The notes below the pieces were generated by a model that saw only the letters and a program-made list of their open reading frames with translations, was not told where the DNA came from and did not search any database. This document shows, piece by piece, positions 1-5,904 of a DNA stretch of 11,357 nt. Location: assembly GCA_018221005.1 (NCBI GenBank), contig JAAOXW010000028.1, positions 1 through 11,357 of the forward strand. Reading direction: 5' to 3'. Origin of the DNA: Candidatus Altarchaeota archaeon. GTDB taxonomy: Archaea > SpSt-1190. Every line of letters starts with the position of its first letter. Position 1 is the first letter of the stretch. The position numbers and the translations under genes were made by a program.

Positions 1-948
1 ACACCCATCTTACAAGCAATTTATGGGGGCGCATTAGCAAAACCGTTCAAGACCTTTCACAATTATTTGAAGCAGGACATGTTTCTTAGAATCGCACCGG
101 AATTATATCTGAAACGTCTAATGGTTGGAGGCTTTGACAGAGTCTTTGAAATTGCCCCATGCTTCCGTAATGAGTCAGTAGATTCAACCCACAACCCCGA
201 GTTTGTTCAAATTGAACTCTATGAAGCCTATGCTAACTATGAGCGAATTATGGACATCACGGAGAAATTAGTTGAGGCTGCAGCCATTACTGTCACAGGG
301 TCAACCGACATCAACTACCAAGGACATAAACTTAGCCTGAAGGCGCCTTGGAAGAGAATGAAAATGGTAGATGCCATTAAACACTTCGGAAATGTGGACA
401 TAATTGGCAAAACTGATGATGAAATTCGAAAAACTGCAAAAAAACATGGCGTTAAGGAAACAGGAGGACGTCTTGGGGACGTAATTGAAAAACTCTTCAG
501 TGAGGTTGTTGAACCTAAACTCATGCAACCAATTTTCATTACACATTTTCCCGCAGACATAAGCCCCCTCGCCAAAACTTTCAAAGGCGAAAAATGGGCC
601 CAACGATTTGAAGGTTATATTGCAGGAGTTGAAATGTGCAATGCTTTTAGTGAATTAAACAACCCAATCGAACAATTTGTAGCTTTCAAACAAGAAGAAG
701 AGCTTCGCAAACAACACAAACTCAAAGAACTAGAATACATGCCAATGGATAAAGATTACATTCGTGCGATGGAATACGGAATGCCGCCGTCAGGTGGTTT
801 GGGAATTGGCCTCGGACGAGTGTTCAGCATTCTTTTTGATAAGCCAAGCATAAAGGAAGTTCTTTTGTTCCCCTTCATGGCCGGAATTGAAGATATACAA
901 ACAGTTGCCGAAATGTTTCCCGAGTTAATAGCTAAAAAAGATAAATAG
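1..948 (+). CDS. lysS: Lysyl-tRNA synthetase, class II (5' end outside window)
   Basis: This enzyme charges tRNA-Lys with lysine using ATP, in the cytoplasm. The reading frame is open from base 1, so about 315 C-terminal residues are present of a protein that is usually near 500. The N-terminal anticodon-binding OB domain and motif 1 lie upstream of the window. The visible part is the class II catalytic core. It has the family stretch RIAPELYLKRL, motif 2 (FRNES...THNPEF, about nt 166-205), the SPLAK loop, the FSELNNP segment, and motif 3 at nt 793-828. Motif 3 reads GLGIGLGR, so glycine stands where LysRS normally has Asp before the invariant Arg. The ORF ends with a lysine-rich AKKDK. It converges on the RPA gene with 5 bp between the stops. 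Most euryarchaea use a class I LysRS, so a class II enzyme is a weak lineage clue. Family identity is secure; whether the motif 3 change matters is not known. Confidence 0.95.
   Translation, partial: TPILQAIYGGALAKPFKTFHNYLKQDMFLRIAPELYLKRLMVGGFDRVFEIAPCFRNESVDSTHNPEFVQIELYEAYANYERIMDITEKLVEAAAITVTGSTDINYQGHKLSLKAPWKRMKMVDAIKHFGNVDIIGKTDDEIRKTAKKHGVKETGGRLGDVIEKLFSEVVEPKLMQPIFITHFPADISPLAKTFKGEKWAQRFEGYIAGVEMCNAFSELNNPIEQFVAFKQEEELRKQHKLKELEYMPMDKDYIRAMEYGMPPSGGLGIGLGRVFSILFDKPSIKEVLLFPFMAGIEDIQTVAEMFPELIAKKDK
934..939 (-). terminator. Possible oligo-T terminator for the RPA operon
   Basis: Six A on the plus strand give a T6 tract on the minus strand, about 15 nt past the RPA stop codon and inside the last codons of lysS. 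Archaeal RNA polymerase can stop at short T tracts without a hairpin. This is an inference from position only. Confidence 0.3.
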
Positions 949-953
949 CTTGT

Positions 954-1859
954 TCACAAACCCATCATCTTACGAATTTTGGTTTCCACTTCCTCTCCCG
1001 CATCTACCTTGTAAATCTTATTCACTATCATTTCCTTAGTATCAGTTATTTCATTGTGTTTGATTCTCCCAACAAACCAGAAATCCTTTCCCATGGGAAT
1101 CTTTGCCAAAACTTGTCCGTACCCTTGAGTGTCTGCAATTTTGATTGCATCTGCAGTCTTAATCCCTATGAATTTTTCCGCAACCTCTCTAAACATAACC
1201 CCCCGAATTTGACTCTCCCCATCATCTAAAATCCCCGAAACCATCAACTGTTCCCCATCCGGACTATTGAAGAAGGGCTCTCTCTGTGAGGCCCTTACCA
1301 TCGCCACCTTTATGGTGTGTGAACTTCCTATTTTTGCACTCAAAAAACGTGCGTTTCTTGCGGTTTCTGACGCTTCAAAAGCCATACCATTCCGCCTACC
1401 CCGAATTTCTGGATTAATTATGAGGTTGCTTTTTGAACCAACCCGAAGTTCTAACTGCCCGTCCCTTTCTTTAGTACTGCCCCCGAGAATTTTTATGATG
1501 GCCCCTTCTTTCAAATCAACTTCGGCTTTTTCGTTCCATAAACTAATGCGAAGCTCTCCCGTTTCATCACTTGCAACAATATTTCGGACCTTTCCCTTTC
1601 TTCCCCCCTTTTTCCATTCACGAGCATCCGAAACTCGATCCAATTTTAAAGTAATATTCACATTATCCTGACCATCTTTCAAACTCTTCACACTGTTTTT
1701 CTTAGTCACCCCCACTCCCAATTCACTGGCAACTATGTGTGCGGCCCCCTCTTCACTAATTAAATATTCCATCTCCTTTCGTTTGGCTTCAATTAGTTCC
1801 CAGATTTTTTCCTCTGTTTCCCCAATCTGTTCACTAATGTTTTTGATTATTTCTGACAT
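954..1859 (-). CDS. RPA-like single-stranded DNA-binding protein (replication factor A)
   Basis: This protein coats and protects single-stranded DNA during replication, recombination and repair. It is 301 residues long. The N-terminal helical module (about 1-50, containing YLISEEGAAHIVASELGV) is typical of archaeal RPA. A first OB fold spans about 65-150 (from NITLKLDRVSDAREW through GELRISLWNEKAEVDLKEG). A second OB fold spans about 180-290 (VSGILDDGESQIRGVMF ... VGRIKHNEITDTKEMIVNKI). Many archaeal RPAs carry a Cys-rich zinc finger just before the LDDG segment. Here only a short Cys-free loop is present, and the whole protein has no cysteine. The start ATG at 1859 shares one base with the stop of the upstream gene (TAATG), so the two are almost certainly co-transcribed and translationally coupled. 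It converges on lysS. The RPA assignment is strong; which paralogue class it belongs to is unclear. Confidence 0.88.
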   Translation of the reverse strand: MSEIIKNISEQIGETEEKIWELIEAKRKEMEYLISEEGAAHIVASELGVGVTKKNSVKSLKDGQDNVNITLKLDRVSDAREWKKGGRKGKVRNIVASDETGELRISLWNEKAEVDLKEGAIIKILGGSTKERDGQLELRVGSKSNLIINPEIRGRRNGMAFEASETARNARFLSAKIGSSHTIKVAMVRASQREPFFNSPDGEQLMVSGILDDGESQIRGVMFREVAEKFIGIKTADAIKIADTQGYGQVLAKIPMGKDFWFVGRIKHNEITDTKEMIVNKIYKVDAGEEVETKIRKMMGL

Positions 1860-2740
1860 TAAAACACACCCAACCTAAGCTCAATGCCCCAACTTTCTGC
1901 ATACTTACCTGCAGCCTTACTATGAGTTTCACAAAATATCAACGTTTTTGTTGGTAAGTGAAGAAGCCCAACTCTTTCCCTCAACATCATAATATCTTTT
2001 TGACTAACATACGTTTTGTTCAAACCAACATAGAAAATTCTGTTTTTTGGGTCCCATGCAGCAATATCAAACCTAAGTGTTTTTTTCACAGGCCCATCTT
2101 TTAGAATCCAAATGCCTGCGGAGAAAGGCTCCCATATTCTGAAGTGGGATGGGAATTTTCTGTTCTCTACTGTTTCCCCCTTTTCGAGCTCGACTACACC
2201 TACATGCCCTTCCGGTACGGCATAAAATTTTCCACCAATTTTCTTAGTTTCAACCAAGCCATAATACTCCAGCATTTCTACTGCCTTCTTATGTGAGGCC
2301 GTAATTGCGAAGGGGCCCTTCCCCACTGCCTTTAGCACTTCCTCCGCTCTGGATCCCGTCCCCCCTAGCAACTGCCTTATTTTTCTCCTTATTTGATTTT
2401 CCTGACCCCCTGCGTAAAAGATTCGTCCCAATCGTTCCTTTCCTAAAATTATTTTTTTTTCAGTATGTGACAATTCCCTTTTTACAGTACTCAGGAGCAG
2501 CCTAAGACTGTTGAGAATATTGATTTCTGCGGTTTTAGCCCCAATTTTCCTGCCGTACATCATTTTATAGCTCTTAGTTAAGTTGGCTGAAGAAACTTTT
2601 AGTTGTGGGGCAAAAAATTCAAGTGCCCACCCCCATAGTTCCCTCTCACTCACGGGACCCTCCTTTTCAAGGCGATCCCCCAGATATCCTTTGAGTTTTG
2701 GCGCAAGCCCCCTCAGTTCTAGGTTCATTCTCGGACGCAC
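1859..2740 (-). CDS. Unrecognised RPA-linked protein, wHTH plus possible degenerate PD-(D/E)XK-type domain
   Basis: No known family was recognised with confidence. The protein is about 293 residues, basic and without membrane segments. The N-terminal half is helical. Residues about 135-180 look like a winged helix (HKKAVEMLEYYGLVETKKIGGKFY). The last 75 residues have the strand-strand-helix-strand order of restriction-endonuclease-like folds: FDIAAWDPKNRIFYVGLNKT, then VSQKDIMMLRERVG, then KTLIFCETH. An Asp sits at about 225, but the position usually held by the E of E-x-K reads G (YVGLNK), so catalysis may be lost. The gene overlaps RPA by one base, suggesting a shared role on DNA. The start is a judgement. 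GTG at 2740 lies 25 nt after a TATA-like box (2762-2769), matching the spacing of neighbouring genes. The longer frame begins at GTG 2761 but would abut that box. Fold and function are inference. Confidence 0.6.
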   Translation of the reverse strand: MRPRMNLELRGLAPKLKGYLGDRLEKEGPVSERELWGWALEFFAPQLKVSSANLTKSYKMMYGRKIGAKTAEINILNSLRLLLSTVKRELSHTEKKIILGKERLGRIFYAGGQENQIRRKIRQLLGGTGSRAEEVLKAVGKGPFAITASHKKAVEMLEYYGLVETKKIGGKFYAVPEGHVGVVELEKGETVENRKFPSHFRIWEPFSAGIWILKDGPVKKTLRFDIAAWDPKNRIFYVGLNKTYVSQKDIMMLRERVGLLHLPTKTLIFCETHSKAAGKYAESWGIELRLGVF

Positions 2741-2761
2741 AAGCTTCTTAATGGCTCCCAC

Positions 2762-2769
2762 TAAAATAT
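2762..2769 (-). promoter_or_regulatory. TATA-like box for the wHTH-RPA operon
   Basis: On the minus strand this reads ATATTTTA. Its centre is about 25 nt upstream of GTG 2740, the same distance seen before the other genes here. It therefore favours 2740 over 2761 as start and a leaderless transcript. Confidence 0.45.
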
Positions 2770-2818
2770 GTTGTGATGACTCACAGTTACTCTGATTGGT
2801 GATGAGGATTATGAGTAC

Positions 2819-2851
2819 TGAAGCTTTTTAGAAAAAAGCTTCACCAAAAAA
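2819..2851 (-). terminator. Inverted repeat with two T6 tracts, probable terminator of the 45-aa gene
   Basis: A perfect 11-bp inverted repeat (TGAAGCTTTTT, 2819-2829; its complement at 2833-2843) has a 3-nt loop. On the minus strand, T6 tracts lie at 2846-2851 and 2832-2837, 14-34 nt past the stop of the small ORF. T tracts alone can terminate archaeal transcription. The hairpin could also be an operator or RNA-processing site for the wHTH-RPA operon, whose proposed transcript starts about 80 nt further on. Confidence 0.45.
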
Positions 2852-2864
2852 CTATGTAGATGCC

Positions 2865-3002
2865 CTAGTCATCGGTGTCCGTTAATTTGTCTAAAATCTC
2901 TTGGACCGCCATCTTTACATCGGCCAGATCATCCTTTATGTCATCGATTTCAAATCGCAAATCATCGATTGCATCCAGAACATCCTTTATATTGGGGTCC
3001 AT
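2865..3002 (-). CDS. Small acidic coiled-coil protein, 45 residues
   Basis: This is a short ORF (ATG at 3002, TAG at 2865) between the YhaM-like gene and the wHTH-RPA operon. The product is a single predicted helix. Hydrophobic residues fall at I5, V8, I12, L15, I19, I22, L26, V29, V33, I36 and L40, alternating 3-4 without a break over five heptads. It has 16 acidic against 5 basic residues, so it is strongly negative. This pattern is very unlikely in a random ORF and points to a homo- or hetero-oligomerising coiled coil. A palindromic TTTAAA box is centred 23.5 nt upstream of the ATG, and T tracts follow the stop. No family was recognised and no function is proposed beyond oligomerisation. 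The strong regularity and the promoter support a real gene. Confidence 0.65.
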   Translation of the reverse strand: MDPNIKDVLDAIDDLRFEIDDIKDDLADVKMAVQEILDKLTDTDD

Positions 3003-3022
3003 GTCACTGGAATAGTTAATAG

Positions 3023-3028
3023 TTTAAA
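3023..3028. promoter_or_regulatory. Palindromic TATA-like box serving two divergent genes
   Basis: TTTAAA is its own reverse complement. Its centre is 24.5 nt before the ATG at 3050 (plus) and 23.5 nt before the ATG at 3002 (minus), fitting leaderless starts both ways. A GGAAGGT resembling a Shine-Dalgarno site (3037-3043) lies before ATG 3050. It would be outside a leaderless transcript, so the two readings compete for the plus-strand gene. Confidence 0.55.
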
Positions 3029-3049
3029 AGTCATGCGGAAGGTAAGTAC

Positions 3050-4021
3050 ATGTTCAAAAAGAAGAAACTAATCGCCAAGTTAAAATCCGGGGAATTTGTA
3101 GATGATATTTTTGTTGTGAAAATAAAACGCGAACTCAGGTCCTACAAAAACGGTTTCAAATTTGTACTCATACTTTCAGATGCTAGCGGTCACAGTGTTG
3201 AATACGTTTATTGGGGTGATCAAAACGAAGCGGCAGTAAAAAAAATTTATAACACCATTTCAGAAGACAGTGTAATTCACATTCAGGCTACAGTTGGTTC
3301 TTACAGGAATAAGCTTCAACTCTCTGCCAATTCAGGAGACCGGGTTGTCGTACTAGAAGAGGGTGAATATGACCCCCTCGATTTTATTCAAGGCTCCCAT
3401 CGCCCAGTTGACGAAATGTTAGATGAGCTCAATCACTATATTGACTCTGTGAAAGATGAAAAACTAAAAGCACTGCTCAAGTCCATCCTTCACCACCCAA
3501 AAATTTTACTAAAACTAAAGAAGCACCCCAGTGCAATTCAAATTCACCACAATAGAATTGGTGGTTTTCTTGAACATACTTTAGAAGTGACTAAAATTTG
3601 TGATTTATTTACTAAGCTTTATCCCCTAAATCACGACTTGGTAATCACGGGCGCCCTACTGCACGACATTGGCAAACTTGATGAAATGGAAATCACCACA
3701 AGAATCAAAGGCACTCGTCAAGGTCAATTAGTGGGCCACATTGTACAAGGGGTCATTCGGGTTTCAAATGCAATGGACGCTGTTGTGCTTTCAGATGAAC
3801 TCCGAGATAAACTCCTCCACATTCTTGTAAGTCACCACGGCTCACTGGAATATGGTTCTCCAAAAACGCCCATGTTTCCTGAAGCCATAGCTGTACACTT
3901 GGCAGATGCAGCGTCCGCAAAAATAGATGAAATGAGTGGGTTTATTGAGAGTGTTCAGGGCAACACCGAGGGTGACTTTGTCTACTATAAGCGGGGAGCA
4001 AGGAATTTGCTCATAAAATGA
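3050..4021 (+). CDS. YhaM-like 3'-5' exoribonuclease (OB fold + HD domain)
   Basis: The protein is likely a metal-dependent 3'-to-5' exonuclease acting on RNA, possibly also on ssDNA. It has 323 residues, close to the roughly 310-320 of bacterial YhaM. Residues about 15-105 form an OB-type nucleic-acid-binding domain (DDIFVVKIKRELRSY ... SVIHIQATVGSYRNKLQLS). Residues about 145-300 form the HD domain, with all expected metal ligands: HHNRIGGFLEH (H176), LLHDIGK (H205, D206), LVGH (H230), SHHG (H262/H263) and HLADAASAKID (D286). The closing region KIDEM fits the family. The gene is monocistronic by appearance, with its own TATA-like box shared with the divergent 45-residue ORF. The next gene's TATA box begins at the base after its TGA stop. 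The family call is firm; the true substrate in archaea is inferred from bacterial relatives. Confidence 0.85.
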   Translation: MFKKKKLIAKLKSGEFVDDIFVVKIKRELRSYKNGFKFVLILSDASGHSVEYVYWGDQNEAAVKKIYNTISEDSVIHIQATVGSYRNKLQLSANSGDRVVVLEEGEYDPLDFIQGSHRPVDEMLDELNHYIDSVKDEKLKALLKSILHHPKILLKLKKHPSAIQIHHNRIGGFLEHTLEVTKICDLFTKLYPLNHDLVITGALLHDIGKLDEMEITTRIKGTRQGQLVGHIVQGVIRVSNAMDAVVLSDELRDKLLHILVSHHGSLEYGSPKTPMFPEAIAVHLADAASAKIDEMSGFIESVQGNTEGDFVYYKRGARNLLIK

Positions 4022-4027
4022 TTTAAA
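4022..4027 (+). promoter_or_regulatory. TATA-like box for the two-TM protein gene
   Basis: TTTAAA directly follows the stop codon of the exoribonuclease gene. It is centred 23.5 nt before the GTG at 4048, supporting that start and a leaderless mRNA. Confidence 0.5.
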
Positions 4028-4047
4028 GTCCCCCCTTAGGCCCGTAT

Positions 4048-4335
4048 GTGGAAAAGTACAAACCTTGGCTCGTTCTTATGGGACTCTCCCTAGTAATTCT
4101 AGTAATTGGCTCAATGATAACCTACCCCCCCTACGCTAGACTGGGGGCATTTACTTTTCTAATTCTTGGCGCAGGTTCTCTCATCTTAAGTAAGGATGAA
4201 ATAAGCGAGGGACCCGAAGAACACTTGGAGCGGAAGACCGGGGAAAGTTCTGAACTTTCTGGCAAACAAATGCGTAAGCCAAAACCCAAGAAGAAGAAGG
4301 GGAAGCGCAAGAAGCCCGCGACTCCCAAAGCTTAA
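4048..4335 (+). CDS. Small membrane protein with two TM segments and a lysine-rich tail
   Basis: The 95-residue product has two hydrophobic segments, about residues 7-25 (WLVLMGLSLVILVIGSMI) and 31-48 (LGAFTFLILGAGSLIL). A hydrophilic, Glu/Lys-rich stretch follows, then a basic tail with about 12 Lys/Arg in the last 20 residues (KPKPKKKKGKRKKP). With both TM segments, the tail would sit on the same side as the N-terminus, probably the cytoplasm by the positive-inside rule. The start is GTG 4048, placed 23.5 nt after a TATA-like box. The last 150 bp lie antisense to the presenilin-like gene in exact codon register. The first 46 codons are free of that overlap and look like real membrane-protein coding. 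The tail could be partly a by-product of the opposite gene's Leu codons. No known family was recognised. Confidence 0.6.
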   Translation: MEKYKPWLVLMGLSLVILVIGSMITYPPYARLGAFTFLILGAGSLILSKDEISEGPEEHLERKTGESSELSGKQMRKPKPKKKKGKRKKPATPKA

Positions 4336-4926
4336 GGCAAAGATAGTTGGAAGGGCAAAATCCCCTGCCCCCACTAGACCATCATCAGTTAGAATTGCAA
4401 CCCCTGTCGTGTACTTTCTTGTTTTAGCATCAAACCTCTTGTCAAACCTAAGCCAGAGAAATTGTATCACGGGTAAATACAAAACGCCAATTACATCATA
4501 GAGTCCCAATAACGCAAAGAGCAATAACGCTGCATCCGGAGTTACAAAGGGCGCAAAAATTAAACTGAAAGCTATAATTGTGGCTATGGATGAGAGGTTA
4601 TACAACATAATAAAATCCGATTTTCGATATGACAGTAAAACCAAACCAAGGGGAAAACCCATGCCAAAAAGTGAACCAAAGAGATAACCTGCAGAAAATG
4701 CTGAAAAATCGATGAGATGTCGTATCTTAATCCCCACAAGTTTTAGAACAAACAACATTACGGTAATCCAAAGAACTGTTTTGAATATGGAGATGCTACC
4801 TTCTTCTTCAGACCCAACTTCAAAAGTTTCCGGACGATAATTTTCAATATCCGGATTTCCAACTACCGTGGGCAGTAAGGCAAAACAAATTAAGTTTATG
4901 GCCAAAAATACATACACTGCCTTCAC
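4186..4926 (-). CDS. Presenilin-like intramembrane aspartyl protease (A22 family, archaeal PSH type)
   Basis: This membrane-embedded aspartyl protease cleaves substrate helices within the bilayer. It is 246 residues, shorter than eukaryotic presenilins but near the size of archaeal PSH proteins. Multiple hydrophobic segments are visible. The two catalytic aspartates are present in the right context: YD (Y143-D144, GLYDVIGVLY) and GxGD (GLVGAGD, D189). A C-terminal ALP (A207-P209, LLALPLLLLGF) matches the PAL motif that shapes the active site. The start is GTG at 4926, 24.5 nt after a minus-strand TATA-like box, and 33 bp from the divergent CorA start. The final 50 codons, including the PAL motif, overlap antisense the lysine-rich tail of the two-TM gene. 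As the motif lies within the overlap, that part must be genuine coding. Substrate unknown; possibly membrane-protein or signal-peptide remnant turnover. Confidence 0.88.
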   Translation of the reverse strand: MKAVYVFLAINLICFALLPTVVGNPDIENYRPETFEVGSEEEGSISIFKTVLWITVMLFVLKLVGIKIRHLIDFSAFSAGYLFGSLFGMGFPLGLVLLSYRKSDFIMLYNLSSIATIIAFSLIFAPFVTPDAALLLFALLGLYDVIGVLYLPVIQFLWLRFDKRFDAKTRKYTTGVAILTDDGLVGAGDFALPTIFALSFGSRGLLALPLLLLGFWLTHLFARKFRTFPGLPLQVFFGSLAYFILT

Positions 4927-4933
4927 AATGAAA

Positions 4934-4938
4934 TTATA
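4934..4938 (+). promoter_or_regulatory. TATA-like box for the CorA-type gene
   Basis: TTATA centred 24 nt before the GTG at 4960. It lies inside the 33-bp gap between divergent start codons. Confidence 0.45.
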
Positions 4939-4947
4939 CTGGTAGTC

Positions 4948-4953
4948 TTAAAA
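4948..4953 (-). promoter_or_regulatory. TATA-like box for the presenilin-like gene
   Basis: On the minus strand this reads TTTTAA within TTTTTTAAG, centred 24.5 nt before GTG 4926. It is 9 bp from the oppositely directed box at 4934-4938, so binding at one promoter should hinder the other. Confidence 0.45.
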
Positions 4954-4959
4954 AACCCA

Positions 4960-5904
4960 GTGCATACGCCTTTTGTGATAGAGATAAGGTTTAAGAAATA
5001 CGGTTCTGCTGAATTAGAAACCCTCGACAGCCCTGTAGTCGGATGTTGGATAAATGTGACGGATCCAAATACCGCAGAAATACAAGAACTCATTGAAACG
5101 TACAATATTCCCCTCGATTTTATCCACGCGTCCCTTGATGAAGATGAGCAACCACGTTTTGATGAGGATGAGGATTCCCATACCAAACTTGCAATTCTCA
5201 AAGTTCCCGACAGGGGGGGTGATGAAATTGAACCTGCAACCGTTGGTTTGATATTCGTAAAGAAATATTTTTTTACTATCTCCCGGGCAGATACTAAAAT
5301 CATTAAATCCCTCAAACTAAACCCAAAAAATTTCTATACTACTAAACACACCAGTTCATTACTCCAAATACTCTGGTGGACTGTGAATTCATACATTTCA
5401 CATCTGGATAAAATAGACCGAAAATCAGACATAATAGGAGAGCAAATAAAACACGCTTTGGGCAACGATGAAATTTTCCAACTACTCGCAATTCAAAAAA
5501 CACTTGCATATTTCAAGTCAGCTACACAGGGAACCATGAAACTGGTTCAAAAACTTTCAACTGGAAAATTCATGAAATTGTACGACGATGATAAGGAATT
5601 TCTTGAAGATATTGTAATTGAGAATGAGCAAGCACTCGAGAAGGTAGCGACTTACATCTCAATTATTTCGAATACAATGGGGGCATACTCTGCAATAACA
5701 GGTAACAATATGAATCAAATTATGAAAACGCTTACTATGTGGAGTATCCTTTTGGCGTTTCCCGCGATTGTTGCTGCATATTATGGAGCTAATGTTGCCC
5801 TACCCCTCCAGAATAGCCCAGGCATTTTTGTAGGGATTGTTGGACTTGGGTTCTTCATGGGAGTCTTCGGCATCCTCATGTTCCGTAAGTTAAAATGGAT
5901 TTAA
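4960..5904 (+). CDS. corA: CorA-family divalent-cation transporter with variant GAN signature
   Basis: CorA proteins are homopentameric channels for Mg2+ (or Co2+/Ni2+, and Zn2+ in ZntB). The 314-residue length is typical. The N-terminal cytoplasmic alpha/beta domain includes the usual early stretch (INVTDPNTAEIQELIETYNI, LDEDEQPRFDEDED, acidic and possibly Mg-sensing). A long helical section (about 130-255) forms the stalk. TM1 is about 258-276, TM2 about 288-308, and a basic C-terminus (RKLKWI) follows as expected. The signature loop after TM1 reads YYGANVALP, so the near-universal GMN (here residues 276-278) is GAN. The start is GTG 4960, 24 nt after a TATA-like box. The stop overlaps that of the convergent YgjP-like gene by 4 bp. 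Family membership is firm; ion preference cannot be stated because of the signature change. Confidence 0.88.
   Translation: MHTPFVIEIRFKKYGSAELETLDSPVVGCWINVTDPNTAEIQELIETYNIPLDFIHASLDEDEQPRFDEDEDSHTKLAILKVPDRGGDEIEPATVGLIFVKKYFFTISRADTKIIKSLKLNPKNFYTTKHTSSLLQILWWTVNSYISHLDKIDRKSDIIGEQIKHALGNDEIFQLLAIQKTLAYFKSATQGTMKLVQKLSTGKFMKLYDDDKEFLEDIVIENEQALEKVATYISIISNTMGAYSAITGNNMNQIMKTLTMWSILLAFPAIVAAYYGANVALPLQNSPGIFVGIVGLGFFMGVFGILMFRKLKWI

Noticed and set aside
1267..1671. 134-codon plus-strand ORF opposite RPA
   Set aside because: It lies wholly antisense to a well-supported OB-fold gene, has no domain-like pattern and no TATA-like box at the usual distance.
3037..3043. GGAAGGT as a Shine-Dalgarno site for the YhaM-like gene
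   Set aside because: Good match and spacing, but the TATA box at 3023-3028 would start transcription at about the ATG, excluding it from the mRNA. Left as an open alternative, not listed as a feature.
4923..5315. 130-codon minus-strand ORF opposite the CorA gene
   Set aside because: Ser-rich, no recognisable domain, and covers the clear N-terminal domain of CorA. It is a shadow frame.
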